A DNA stretch of 56,903 nucleotides from Candidatus Bathyarchaeota archaeon (GCA_005888745.1 VBBS01000026.1:133424-190326), one strand, 5' to 3'; positions 25,192 through 33,875 are shown, counted from the stretch's first letter. Notes: generated from the letters alone by a model not told the origin. Numbers and translations: made by a program.

Positions 25192-25594
25192 GAGCTGGAT
25201 GAGGCAGAAGACCCACACGGGTACTACTCATCGTCCCATCGTCGATCTAGCCTTCAAAGAGAAGAAAAACTACAACCTTTACTCGTTCATCGTAGATAGC
25301 GGCGCAGACATCTCGCTTGCCCCCCGCCAGCTGGCAGAACGCATCGGCCTAAACTGGGCAAGAGGCTCGAGAATTAGCCTGACGGGAATATCTACCCGAC
25401 CAGAATGCTCCGTTGAAGGTCGCATCCAAGAGGCAGCAGCATTCGTCCCCGATCTCGCGCTAAACCTGTCTCTGCCAATATGCTTCGCCGACGGCGACGC
25501 ACCATACCTGATTGGACGAGAAGGATTCTTCGACTGGTTCAACATCACCCTCGAGAAGAAGAAGCGAAGAACTCTCTTCAGATTGACACACTAG
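25175..25594 (+). CDS. Retropepsin-like aspartic protease
   Basis: The single-domain 139-residue protein has the catalytic VDSGADISLAP (DSGA, the aspartate of retroviral-type proteases) near residue 41, then FADGDAPYLIGREGFFDWF, the ILG-type second motif (LIGREGF). One domain implies a homodimer. The ATG at 25199 (MRQKTHTG) is a possible start that removes the overlap with the DUF5678 gene. The partner gene suggests a paired function. Confidence 0.75.
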   Translation: MSSFTKSWMRQKTHTGTTHRPIVDLAFKEKKNYNLYSFIVDSGADISLAPRQLAERIGLNWARGSRISLTGISTRPECSVEGRIQEAAAFVPDLALNLSLPICFADGDAPYLIGREGFFDWFNITLEKKKRRTLFRLTH

Positions 25595-25711
25595 GAAGTA
25601 ACACTGGGGCGCAAGTCTCTCTGGACTAACTTGAGCACGGAAAGGCCAATCCACCCTAGGTTGGAAGTTCACGAGGTGCTCCGCTAGAATGGTCTAGAGT
25701 TATCGGCTGCG

Positions 25712-25817
25712 AGGAATCCTATGGGTTCTTATCTTTCTAAAGGATGATATTATTCCTGGGTCCAAGGTATGGTTGAGGAATCTTGGAACCATGAGGTTTT
25801 CCTGAAGTCCCGCCCTC
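25712..25817 (+). repeat. 106-bp dispersed repeat, copy 1
   Basis: This copy differs from copy 2 (32511-32616) at eight positions. Hairpins TCTTTCTAAAGGA, AGGATGATATTATTCCT and GTCCAAG...CTTGGAAC can be drawn, and several of the changes keep pairing. It lies in a 320-base gap with no gene. Confidence 0.75.
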
Positions 25818-25913
25818 AGGTAATCATTTGAACCGGAATCTTGAACGAACGGTGTGGGTCTCTCCGTCGTAGAAGATTATTGCAAGATTGTCGACCACGA
25901 TATCTAGTTCGAG

Positions 25914-26378
25914 TTACTTTCTGCAAAGCCTACCTATTACCTTCGACAGGCTTCGCTCGTCGATAACATCTCGGGCAAGTGTTATGTGAGGAACCCAGGA
26001 CTCGGGCTTGTAATGTGGCGATAGTCCAGAGGCCATGGAGGAGATGGTTCTCCAGAGAGACAAGTGAAGCCTAGAAAGCTCAGGCGTCCGAACGACGGGA
26101 ATGTAAAGAGTTGGAATGAACCCGGTGAACAGTCCGAGCCCACCAGCGTGGGCGCGAAATCTGCGGCTCCGCTTTGCAAACATGTGAAGTCTAGCTTCTA
26201 GCTTCGCAAAGTTGTATTCGGTGGCGCTTTGAAAGGAAAAATGTGGATCTGGAGCGTGGATTCCCAAGGTTTTCTCCAGCTCCTTCGATAGCGATCTTAC
26301 CGTCCGGTCGTTCTTACTGTCAAGGAACGATACAATAGCTTGCATCTTTGGCTTTGGTAGATGGTGAAGCAGCTTCAA
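25914..26378 (-). CDS. 2'-5' RNA ligase-like (2H phosphoesterase)
   Basis: The 154-residue protein has the two catalytic H-x-[ST] motifs of the 2H family, HFSF near residue 46 and HITL near residue 130 (SWVPHITLARD). The family hydrolyses or ligates 2',5' or cyclic phosphates, for example in tRNA splicing. It is divergent from the VOC gene and close to the repeats. Confidence 0.75.
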   Translation of the reverse strand: MKLLHHLPKPKMQAIVSFLDSKNDRTVRSLSKELEKTLGIHAPDPHFSFQSATEYNFAKLEARLHMFAKRSRRFRAHAGGLGLFTGFIPTLYIPVVRTPELSRLHLSLWRTISSMASGLSPHYKPESWVPHITLARDVIDERSLSKVIGRLCRK

Positions 26379-26409
26379 GCATAATAGGGGTGGTGGTTCT
26401 TCGCGCGAA

Positions 26410-26814
26410 GTGAGAACTTTGGCGAGAAAGATAGCGGTCTCAAGGATCGATGAAATTCTGATTCAGGTCTCGGATTTGAAGCGGTCTCTAAAGTTCTATA
26501 GGGACGGGCTCGGTATCCTTTTCAAACCCACATTGTACGGCGATGGCTCGTTTGAGGCCGAAGTGGGACAGACGACTATCCTGCTTCACCCCGACTTCGA
26601 TGATTCCATAAAGAAATTAAAGCGAGGTGCTGGCATACTCATCCACTTCTGGGTCTCAGACGCCGATGTTTACTGTGAGGCGATTCACAAGCGCGGTATC
26701 GTCCTCGATGAGGAGCCCGAGGATCGTCCTTGGGGACGCCACTTCGCTGTGGTTGACCCTGACGGATACCGGATCGAATTTCTTGCGCCAGTCAGAAGGA
26801 AGGTGAAAACCTGA
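26410..26814 (+). CDS. VOC (glyoxalase/dioxygenase) superfamily protein
   Basis: The 134-residue protein shows a beta-alpha-beta-beta-beta VOC pattern: ISRIDEILIQVSDLKRSLKF at the start, DADVYCEAIHKRGI in the middle and GRHFAVVDPDGYRIEFL at the end, with E (in RIEFL) as metal ligand. Function is unknown; bleomycin-binding-like and lyase roles occur. GTG start. Confidence 0.8.
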   Translation: MRTLARKIAVSRIDEILIQVSDLKRSLKFYRDGLGILFKPTLYGDGSFEAEVGQTTILLHPDFDDSIKKLKRGAGILIHFWVSDADVYCEAIHKRGIVLDEEPEDRPWGRHFAVVDPDGYRIEFLAPVRRKVKT

Positions 26815-26884
26815 CCTGACTGCAAATCAAACATGTGAGCATCGACATTCGAGACTAACTCCGGCTAATCCTTGGCGTCGAAAC

Positions 26885-27925
26885 TTGGAGCCCATCAAGC
26901 CGCCAAGGCTTGCTGAGAACAGCACTGTTGCAATTGTCTCGCCCACATGGGGCGGACCGCACGCTTTCCCCCACGTCTACGAGCTTGGCATCAGGAACTT
27001 GAAGAAGATGGGTCTTAGGATCAAAGAGTTCCCGACAGCTAAAGCTGACCCCGACTTTCTTTACGAGAATCCGAAAGCCAGGGCCGACGACATCAACCGA
27101 GCCTTCTCAGATCCTGCAGTAGACGCGATCATTTCAACGACTGGCGGAGATGTGGACTCTATCCGGATTCTACCCTACTTGGATAGCAAGGCCATACGTT
27201 CCAACCCGAAGATTCTGCTAGGGTACTCAGACACGACTAGCATACTATCCTATTGCAACCAACTTGGACTCGTAACCTTTCATGGGCCCTCCGTGATGGC
27301 GGGATTTTCCCAGATGGAAAATCTGCCTCCCTCCTTCGCAGCTCATGTCAACATACTGCTGTTTCATCGCACTGATGTTTACGAGTATCACCCGTACGAA
27401 ACCTATTCAGAGGGATACCCAGAGTGGAGTGACGTGGAAAATGTTGGAAAGGTGAAGACTCCACACCCAAGTTCTGGCTGGACCTGGCTACAAGGAAAAT
27501 CAGTTGCGAGAGGACGCCTTTTCGGCGGTAACATTGAAGTCTTGGAATGCCTCAGGGGCACATCATACTGGCCCTCCCTGGAATTCTGGGACGGAAAGAT
27601 CCTCTTCCTCGAAACATCGGAGGAGAAGCCTCACCGATCATACGTCAGGAGGTGGCTGAGAACCTTCGGAATCCTTGGCGGACTGAACCGAATAGCTGGC
27701 CTCCTCGTCGGCCGGGCAATGAAATACACTGACGAAGAGAAGGAGAAGCTGGACCAAAATATCGTGGCAGTTGTGTCAGGAGAGTTCGAAAAGCCCAATC
27801 TGCCAATAGTCACTAACATGGATTTTGGCCACACGGATCCCCAACTTATCATACCCTTGGGGGTAAATGCAGAGATCGATTGTGAGGCCAAACGATTTCG
27901 ACTGATCGAGCCTGCCCTTCGATAG
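26885..27925 (+). CDS. LD-carboxypeptidase / MccF-like S66 peptidase
   Basis: The 346-residue protein matches peptidase family S66. The nucleophile serine is in ILLGYSDTTSIL, with the upstream TTGGDVDSIRILPYLD motif and the later AHGPSVM-like FHGPSVMAGF and GGNIEVLECLRGTSYW loops; ILFLETSEEKPHRSYVRRW supplies the second catalytic part. S66 proteins trim muropeptides or detoxify microcin C-like compounds. Archaea lack murein, so a detoxifying role is more likely. TTG start. Confidence 0.85.
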   Translation: MEPIKPPRLAENSTVAIVSPTWGGPHAFPHVYELGIRNLKKMGLRIKEFPTAKADPDFLYENPKARADDINRAFSDPAVDAIISTTGGDVDSIRILPYLDSKAIRSNPKILLGYSDTTSILSYCNQLGLVTFHGPSVMAGFSQMENLPPSFAAHVNILLFHRTDVYEYHPYETYSEGYPEWSDVENVGKVKTPHPSSGWTWLQGKSVARGRLFGGNIEVLECLRGTSYWPSLEFWDGKILFLETSEEKPHRSYVRRWLRTFGILGGLNRIAGLLVGRAMKYTDEEKEKLDQNIVAVVSGEFEKPNLPIVTNMDFGHTDPQLIIPLGVNAEIDCEAKRFRLIEPALR

Positions 27926-28090
27926 GTCGCGGGCAACACCCAGCTGTCTCATGATCCCGGTCCCACCCCGTTCACTGTTAAGAGTGAGATATAGTTGTGA
28001 TTAGTGGCTTAGAACGCCCCGTGCCCAGTCGAACCTAAACCTAACTGATCGGAACGTTTAACGTTTACGCGAGGGCCAGGAGCGATGATC

Positions 28091-28735
28091 ATGAGCAAAG
28101 TGTTCTTTAGCGTGGGAATGACTCTCGACGGCTTCATCGCCCCCGAAGGGATGGATTTGGCGCACGCCGACGACCCGAGTTACAACGATTGGCTCAGCCA
28201 GTGGATGGATCTCCAGAAGTGGGTGTTCCAGCAACAGTTCTTCCGCAAGAATCTCAAGCTTGGCGAAGGAGGTGAGACGGGCCAAGAGAACAGCCTCTTG
28301 GAGACGACCTTCAAACGCACCGGCGCGAGCATCATGGGCAAGCGGATGTTCGATGGAGGAGAACGTTTCTGGCCTGACGAGGCGCCCTTCCATACCGGGG
28401 TCTTCGTAGTGACAAAGCAAATTCGCAGCCCCTGGGAGCGCCCGGGCGGGACAACGTTCTACTTCGTTAATGATGGCATCGAGAGTGCCCTGAGGCAAGC
28501 GCGCGAGGTCGCCGGTGGAAAAGACATTCGCATTGCTGGCGGTGCTAACGTAATCCTCCAATACCTTAACGCTGGCCTGGTCGATGAATTCTCCATCGCG
28601 CTGGCGCCGGTCATCTTCGGCACCGGTGTTCGCTTGTTCGACGGAATCGATCGACGAAAGGTTGCGCTCGAAGTCGTTGAGGCCATTCACTCGCCACTCG
28701 TCACGAACCTGCGATACATCGTCCACAGAAAGTGA
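28091..28735 (+). CDS. Dihydrofolate reductase / RibD-C family protein
   Basis: The 214-residue protein begins SKVFFSVGMTLDGFIAPEGM, a standard RibD C-terminal/DHFR fold start, and ends FGTGVRLFDGIDRRKVALEV. DIRIAGGANVILQYLNAGL is the NADPH-binding strand and GGxN motif. Such proteins act in reductive steps of folate or riboflavin metabolism. Its GC content and codon use resemble bacterial genes, perhaps horizontal transfer. Confidence 0.85.
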   Translation: MSKVFFSVGMTLDGFIAPEGMDLAHADDPSYNDWLSQWMDLQKWVFQQQFFRKNLKLGEGGETGQENSLLETTFKRTGASIMGKRMFDGGERFWPDEAPFHTGVFVVTKQIRSPWERPGGTTFYFVNDGIESALRQAREVAGGKDIRIAGGANVILQYLNAGLVDEFSIALAPVIFGTGVRLFDGIDRRKVALEVVEAIHSPLVTNLRYIVHRK

Positions 28736-28980
28736 CGGGAAGCATCGTGGCCCGCGTCGATGCTGATTCAGTCTCTTACGCTTCGCGAAAAAGAACGCCT
28801 GATTAACGCGAATTACTATCCCTAAACTGGGAGAATAACTGGCTGAGTGCAGAAGCAATCCCACCCGGTGTTTCAACTCCCGAAAATACTGCCGAATCCA
28901 AAGTTCCTCGATAGTATTATGGTGAACCGGGAAAATAAACCCGGTGGGCTTCTCGTCCAAAATCTTCAAAAGGGAAGCGG

Positions 28981-29286
28981 GTGAAGAGGTTATCTGGTAA
29001 AAGGCTATTTTTTGTCATCGAGCGTAAGCCTTTGACACAGATTTCTTATGAGAACATAACTCAAGCCCTAAACGAACTAAAACACGAAGTTCTGTCTCAT
29101 CAATTGTTTCTGAGCTGTTTTTCCAGTGCGGTTAGGAGAGGAGAAATCAAAGGTTTGACAAAATCTTCTCTCTTCCGGATGACTCTAGCTTACTTTCTCT
29201 TGGTTCCAGATGCAAAAGAGAAGTTCCTGACAGAATTAGAGAAGCAATTGAAGAAGAAGAGGACTTACAGTAGGACACCGGATTAG
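28981..29286 (+). CDS. Hypothetical protein, AT-rich
   Basis: The 101-residue product starts GTG and is basic at both ends (KRLSGKRLFFVIERK, KKRTYSRTPD) with a helical core. AT content is higher than in neighbours, hinting at transfer. No family is recognised. Confidence 0.45.
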   Translation: MKRLSGKRLFFVIERKPLTQISYENITQALNELKHEVLSHQLFLSCFSSAVRRGEIKGLTKSSLFRMTLAYFLLVPDAKEKFLTELEKQLKKKRTYSRTPD

Positions 29287-29424
29287 AAATCCTCAGAACT
29301 GAGATAGTAACGCGAATTAATCATTACGGGTTTCCCAGTGCCGGGTTCTAGGTAGTTGATCCAGCTGCTGGGGTGCGTGGTCGAACTCTGCAAAGTAGAT
29401 GGAAATTCTTGAGAGCGATCTTTC

Positions 29425-29880
29425 CTACATCAGTCCAATCTGCTTCATCAGTCCGACTTGGTCGTAGAAGAGCCGCTCCTCAGTAATCTCCCCTTTATTG
29501 TTCCAAGTGGCAACGGTACAAAACTCCACACGAAAGCTCTTTCCCGTAGGCTGAATCATTTTACCGTCGGGTGTCTTCATCGGCCCTTTCATTGTGCCAT
29601 AGAAATCAGCGACAGAGCAAGTGTGATTCCCCTGCTGGAATATAATCTTGTAAGGTCGATTTATCAGATGGTTGTCTGGAAAGGTTTTGAAGAACTCTAC
29701 GGCTTCCAGGTCATGGTTATGCCGTCCTCTCGTCGGCTCAGGCTGACCTGGCCAGTAAACGGCGACATCCTCAATATGACGCTTTCTGAAGGTCTCCCAC
29801 AGGGGACTTTTGGGGCCAGCGTTCCAAGCGTCATCCAGGGTCTGCATCAAATTAGTTAGACTTTCTACAACTTGTGACAT
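29425..29880 (-). CDS. SnoaL-like polyketide cyclase family protein
   Basis: The 151-residue protein resembles SnoaL-type/NTF2-like ester cyclases: HIEDVAVYWPGQPEPTRGRH, FKTFPDNHLINRPYKIIFQQ and GEITEERLFYDQVGLMKQIG. Such small cone-shaped proteins can be enzymes or binding proteins; the ligand is unknown. It stands alone. Confidence 0.85.
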   Translation of the reverse strand: MSQVVESLTNLMQTLDDAWNAGPKSPLWETFRKRHIEDVAVYWPGQPEPTRGRHNHDLEAVEFFKTFPDNHLINRPYKIIFQQGNHTCSVADFYGTMKGPMKTPDGKMIQPTGKSFRVEFCTVATWNNKGEITEERLFYDQVGLMKQIGLM

Positions 29881-29947
29881 AGACCTATGAATGGAGGCTC
29901 CGAGTCTTTTTAAGACTATTCGAGGTCAGTATTCTCGGTCCGAGTGG

Positions 29948-30110
29948 CTAAACTACTCGTACGACGGCGAGCTTTGGCCTGGTCGGAATCGCGACATCTT
30001 CTCCATTGGAGCGTAACCAGCGGAAATATTCAGCAATGGCAGACTTCAACTTGAACATGCTCTCCTTTGTGCTAGCAAGTGCTTCGCACTTGCTTTTTTT
30101 CAAAAAAGAG
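29948..30110 (-). pseudogene. HicB-like antitoxin remnant
   Basis: Reading down the minus strand gives KCEALASTKESMFKLKSAIA followed by EYFRWLRSNGEDVAIP, similar to the C-terminus of HicB/UPF0150-type proteins. The upstream part of the frame lacks a good start, so this is probably a remnant. From the ATG at 30058, preceded by AAGGAGAG, a 36-residue product could still be made. Confidence 0.4.
30074..30100 (+). terminator. Nine-pair hairpin followed by T-run
   Basis: AGCAAGTGC (30074-30082) pairs with GCACTTGCT (30086-30094) over a three-base loop and is followed by T6. It looks like an intrinsic terminator, but the plus strand has no clear gene before it. A T6 run on the minus strand (30102-30107) may end transcription of the downstream secreted-protein gene. 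Confidence 0.45.
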
Positions 30111-30136
30111 GGTTGGAGGGTAAGGGCATGTCCTGC

Positions 30137-30835
30137 CTACCCTCCCATATGCGATTCGCTGTTTGAATCGTTGTTGTCGAACATCGAGTGGAACTGATGT
30201 ACAATGCCAGCACTGAGCATGTCGGCCATCTGAAGAATCTCCAGATGCACCTGCTCGTACGCGTTGACTGAGCCCTGGTAGTCCGCCTTGAGATAGACTA
30301 CGGCTTCTTTGAGTGTCAGGTCTAAGTGTGTCTTCATCATCTGTTGCATCGTTTCCAGGGGCCAGTTCTTGGGATTGGCAGCGTGGAGGAATCCGGCGAT
30401 CTGGTTCGCGTTAGCGTACCAGCGGCTGAGCGCGTCGTTGAGCGCTGTGTTGTCGCCTGCTTTGGCAGCGGTTAGGATCTCGGCGGCGATGGTGATGTGG
30501 TCATGGAGTAGAGATGTCAGCTGGTTTCCGGCTGTGTCGCCGTAGAAGGGTTTGATGGCGTTTCCAATATCAGCCTGGTTCTGTAATAGCCGGGCGACCG
30601 TTGTGGGCGTGTCTGGTAGTCCGTTTAGTACGCTGACTATGACGAGCCGAGTCCAGGTGATATGATCCTCCCAGAGCTTCCGCATAGCATCATGGAATGC
30701 CAGGGTGTTGATTCGGTCTGTCTTGGCTGAGGCTCCGATGCTACTGGCTACGGCTGTGACTGATAGGAGGCCGATGGTGACGAGGGCGATGGCGAGCAGT
30801 GTTTTTGATAGGTTCGGTCTTTTTGGCGTCTTCAT
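30137..30835 (-). CDS. Secreted His-rich helical-bundle protein
   Basis: A signal peptide (LLAIALVTIGLLSVTAVASS) is followed by four long helices each carrying histidines: HDAMRKLWEDHITWTR, LLHDHITIAAEIL, MMKTHLDLTLKEAV and YEQVHLEILQMADML. The pattern suggests a metal-binding bundle outside the cell. Similar proteins occur in soil bacteria, function unknown to me. The gene is divergent from a SufR-like regulator 79 bases away and may be under its control. Confidence 0.65.
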   Translation of the reverse strand: MKTPKRPNLSKTLLAIALVTIGLLSVTAVASSIGASAKTDRINTLAFHDAMRKLWEDHITWTRLVIVSVLNGLPDTPTTVARLLQNQADIGNAIKPFYGDTAGNQLTSLLHDHITIAAEILTAAKAGDNTALNDALSRWYANANQIAGFLHAANPKNWPLETMQQMMKTHLDLTLKEAVVYLKADYQGSVNAYEQVHLEILQMADMLSAGIVHQFHSMFDNNDSNSESHMGG

Positions 30836-30913
30836 ACTTTAGTCACTTTTTCGTGGCTAAAGTAGGGGGTACTGTATAAATACCTTTCAGTGTCTATAGT
30901 ATAAGCGAGAAAC

Positions 30914-31543
30914 ATGGGAGACCCTTCACTCCTCGGACCAATGAGAGCCCAGATCCTGGCATTGCTACTGGCTCAGCCCAGGACTGCGAAGGACGCAGCC
31001 GAGAGGCTCAAGATCCAGGTGAGCGCTGCGAGGAAACACCTCGAACGACTCGGAGAGCTCGGACTCGTAGACGAACAGTTCCAGAAAGCAGAGATGGGAC
31101 GACCCAAGAAAATCTATACGCTGAGAGAGAAAGGAAAAGAAATTTTCCCCCGACAATACGACATGCTCCTAAACGAAACACTAGCCCAGCTAGCTAAGGA
31201 CAAAGGCGTCGAATATCCAGAATCTGTAATGAACAAGATCGCAGACAACGTGGTGCAGAGAGAGGGTTCAGAACAAGCAACACGTGGAGAGAAAGCGGAG
31301 AAACTCTTGAAATTACTAGATGGACTAGGATTCCAAGCCAGCCTCAAGAAGAGCCAAGACAATTACGTCTTCACGAGCTCTAACTGCCCTCTGCTCAAGA
31401 CAGCAGAGGCGCACCAAGAAATCGTGTGCCGAGGCTTCCACGAACAATTCATCAAAAAATACCTTAACACCGCACACTTGAAACGCGAAACATGGATCAT
31501 CGACGGCGACCCCTACTGCACCCACACCATCCCAAAACCCTAA
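30914..31543 (+). CDS. SufR-like winged-helix regulator with cysteine cluster
   Basis: Residues 1-75 form an ArsR/SufR-type winged helix (AQILALLLAQPRTAKDAAER, AARKHLERLGELGLVDEQ, GRPKKIYTLREKG). The C-terminal domain has NCPLL, IVCRGFHEQF and DGDPYCTHTI, like the four cysteine ligands of SufR-type repressors that sense iron-sulfur clusters. Its neighbour on the other strand, the His-rich secreted protein, may be its target. Confidence 0.75.
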   Translation: MGDPSLLGPMRAQILALLLAQPRTAKDAAERLKIQVSAARKHLERLGELGLVDEQFQKAEMGRPKKIYTLREKGKEIFPRQYDMLLNETLAQLAKDKGVEYPESVMNKIADNVVQREGSEQATRGEKAEKLLKLLDGLGFQASLKKSQDNYVFTSSNCPLLKTAEAHQEIVCRGFHEQFIKKYLNTAHLKRETWIIDGDPYCTHTIPKP

Positions 31544-31578
31544 GCGAGTCCCAGAAAGCGCTTGAGCGATATCTGGAT

Positions 31579-32109
31579 CTAGGGATAAGTAATCTTCATG
31601 CCTTCTATGTGAGCCCACTTCGTCATAACGTGTTTTGTTCGAGTTTTCTCACTCATAATGTGCTCCACCGGTATTCCTCGAACAGATAATGCGTCCGCAA
31701 TGAGCGACCGATGACACCGCCAAGGCAGCGCTTCTGCACACATGATCGCAACGGAACTTTCTTGGGATAAGATGATCAATCTTTCCAACCCAGCCTCGAA
31801 CTCGGCGGTCTGCATGTAATCAGCAAAGCCTCGAAAAGACAAGTTTCTCCAAGCCTTATTCTCTGAATCGACCTTCGGATGACGCAGTCCACCGAGCTCT
31901 TTCAAGTGAACATAATCCATTCCTGACGTTCGCAGATTAGCAGGGAGACTTTCCTGATTAAATTGCGGGTTTCGCTTTGAACGTGGAATCGTCCTCACAT
32001 CGACGACCAACTTTACTCCCTGAGCTTTCAGAAGGCGAGTGAGGTCTTCAAGTGTTCGCGTCGAGTGTCCCACCGTTAGAATGGATGGAGTGGCCTCCGA
32101 TGATCTCAT
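31579..32109 (-). CDS. DUF488 family protein
   Basis: I start at the ATG at 32109 (176 residues); the open frame extends upstream but is not conserved in character. SILTVGHSTRTLEDLTRLLK and LVVDVRTIPRSKRNPQFNQE are the DUF488 N-terminus, and AIMCAEALPWRCHRSLIAD is the Cys/His motif near the end. The function is unknown, with a link to DNA-related or oxidative stress contexts in some genomes. Confidence 0.85.
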   Translation of the reverse strand: MRSSEATPSILTVGHSTRTLEDLTRLLKAQGVKLVVDVRTIPRSKRNPQFNQESLPANLRTSGMDYVHLKELGGLRHPKVDSENKAWRNLSFRGFADYMQTAEFEAGLERLIILSQESSVAIMCAEALPWRCHRSLIADALSVRGIPVEHIMSEKTRTKHVMTKWAHIEGMKITYP

Positions 32110-32211
32110 CGCGCTTCCTCTACCACAGCTTCTGCGGTGCTGTTTCTCCACGTCCTTTCCGGACGGTCTTCCCAACCTTGAGCACACCCGCTGCGATGTC
32201 TCATCACTCAC

Positions 32212-32510
32212 ATCACTAGACTCAGCTTTCTACTGATGGTCTTTACAGAACAGCCGTGGCGAATGTCCGTTGTTCCAATAGTGACAATCTACTGACATTC
32301 CTTGCGGGGCTTCATAAGCAGTCTTCTCTCTAATTGAAGAAATCAGAGATAGATTGTGACCCGAGCCAGGCATCCGAAATAGGTAGGCTTTATTCCCGAC
32401 CTACGCCTAAGCCCTTATTGAGGTTCGATTGGTTGAACTGTCAAAACCATCCGACAGTCTTTGATCAATCACAACCGTCTGTCACATTTTCGTCCAATGT
32501 AGGATGACGT
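32212..32510. other. Spacer upstream of repeat copy 2
   Basis: This 300-base gap shows no gene. It contains AT-rich sequence and ends at the 106-bp repeat. Confidence 0.35.
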
Positions 32511-32616
32511 AGGAATCCGATGGGTTCTTATCCTTCTAAAGGACAATATTGTTCCTGGGTCCAAGATATGGTTCAGGAATCTTGGAACCATGAGCTTTTC
32601 CTGAAGTCCCGCCCTC
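32511..32616 (+). repeat. 106-bp dispersed repeat, copy 2
   Basis: This copy is 98/106 identical to the one at 25712-25817. It ends CCCGCCCTCGGCAC, resembling the tRNA-Phe 3' end. Hairpins TCCTT..AAGGA and AGGACAATATTGTTCCT are drawn as for copy 1. Confidence 0.75.
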
Positions 32617-32652
32617 GGCACTATAACAGAAACTAGAACAAAGATCTCTGCC

Positions 32653-33234
32653 TCAGGGTAGAACATCTTCAACCTTCTCCTCTTTCGCCCTCTTTCTGAG
32701 ATACTGAAGATCAATCTGGCTCCTAAACCCCTTCCACAGAGCCGTAGCCTGTTCTAGGTCAACTTGGCTTTTCCAGAATTTTGCGGCGGCAAGTCTATCC
32801 ACTATCAAATCCTCAACTCCCACGATCCTAACTTTATACGGACCAGCGTGAATGATACGTGCCTTCTCAGGGTTTTTGGCAAACAGTCCGACAATGTGGA
32901 TTGCCAACCCGAGAGCTTTGTTGAGCCAGATCATTCTTTCTCTCTCAAATCCTATCCGTTTCAGAATCTCCTCAGCCGCTTTCGAGTCTGGAGTAACGAT
33001 GTCGATGTCGCCTGTCCTGAATTGGCCAGCAGTGTAGGTTTCTATGGCCTGGCCACTGACGATGTATACGGACTCCGGTTTCTCCCTTTCAAGTCTCTCA
33101 GTTAGGTATCCGATGAGAAGCATTTTTCTCGCTAACTCGTCAGGCTCTTTTCTGAGCCTTGGAACTACTGACTGTGCATTTCGAAATCGGGTGTAGCCGG
33201 AGACAGTTTTCCGAGTAGGCTTCCTAGAAGTCAT
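32653..33234 (-). CDS. Nucleotidyltransferase, candidate toxin of a two-gene module
   Basis: The 193-residue protein has the nucleotidyltransferase pattern SGQAIETYTAGQFRTGDIDI (compare GGxAxxxYTxGxxRTxDID) and VEDLIVDRLAAAKFWKSQVD. AbiEii- and DUF6036-type toxins use this fold. Its start overlaps the stop of the upstream gene by four bases, a common toxin-antitoxin layout. Toxicity is inference. Confidence 0.65.
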   Translation of the reverse strand: MTSRKPTRKTVSGYTRFRNAQSVVPRLRKEPDELARKMLLIGYLTERLEREKPESVYIVSGQAIETYTAGQFRTGDIDIVTPDSKAAEEILKRIGFERERMIWLNKALGLAIHIVGLFAKNPEKARIIHAGPYKVRIVGVEDLIVDRLAAAKFWKSQVDLEQATALWKGFRSQIDLQYLRKRAKEEKVEDVLP

Positions 33235-33623
33235 CGCATACGATACTCTCTATCCCCGATTCTCTCAAATCTTTCCCTGAAACCTATCGCGGCGAGTTCC
33301 GTTAGTGCAGAAAGTTCGCCTTTAACTCTGGAGCGGCGAGGGCCGCTGCGGATTCTGGCTGTAGGAGTAAAGTTCTCGCGTCTTAGCTGGGAGACTTCTT
33401 CGAGAGTTAGCGGAATCTGACGAATCCCGCTCTCGACTTTTTCCCAGTTTACTTGGAATCGTTGCTCCACTTTTCTCCTGATGTCATTAGGGATGCCGAA
33501 GCCGAGTTTTGCGACTGGGCCGAGATAACAGAGAGTCTTCTGTCTTACTCGTCCTTCTTCTCTTACGCCTTTCGCCAAGTAGGCATATCGTCTCGATCCG
33601 ACTTTCTTGACCCTAACATACAT
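33231..33623 (-). CDS. Candidate antitoxin with transposase-type N-terminus
   Basis: The 130-residue protein begins MYVRVKKVGSRRYAYLAKGV and VRQKTLCYLGP, like the N-terminal beta domain seen in IS1634-type transposases. The rest is charged. It is four bases overlapped with the nucleotidyltransferase, supporting a two-gene operon. An antitoxin role is inference. Confidence 0.55.
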   Translation of the reverse strand: MYVRVKKVGSRRYAYLAKGVREEGRVRQKTLCYLGPVAKLGFGIPNDIRRKVEQRFQVNWEKVESGIRQIPLTLEEVSQLRRENFTPTARIRSGPRRSRVKGELSALTELAAIGFRERFERIGDREYRMR

Positions 33624-33755
33624 GAGGCCAAAAGAAAAGTGTGATTAGATAATAATGTTGTGCCTAGGTTTCCAAACCTGTGGGGTGACTGAACTTGCTC
33701 ATAGGAAACCTCGAATCATATAGCTTCACTGTTTTCCGTGGCTCTGCACAGCCGG

Positions 33756-33788
33756 AGATATGAACCGAGAGTTTTAGTTCTGCTTGGA
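33756..33788 (+). repeat. AGATATGAACC repeat, copy A
   Basis: AGATATGAACCGAGAG with TTTTAGTTCTG resembles 35490-35522 and 36634-36666. The flank is a gap between the antitoxin-like gene and a membrane gene. Confidence 0.5.
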
Positions 33789-33875
33789 AACCCATGATTC
33801 AATTGGGAATCCTCAAGTCGTTTATGGGAACCGTTTCTCGAGCTCGGTTCCCTTCTAAGGGTCGTGTTTCCGCCC

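Noticed and set aside
25801-25860. GGTTCAAAT on the minus strand near repeat copy 1, resembling a tRNA T-loop
   Set aside because: No paired T-stem or acceptor stem surrounds it. The match is coincidental or part of the repeat.
28058-28969. Long 303-codon open frame on the minus strand opposite the DHFR-like gene
   Set aside because: It mirrors the well-supported plus-strand gene, and its product is low in recognisable structure. It is a shadow frame.
30006-30197. Small plus-strand frame over the HicB-like remnant and hairpin
   Set aside because: It runs through the hairpin and opposite the HicB-like remnant, and lacks a ribosome binding site.
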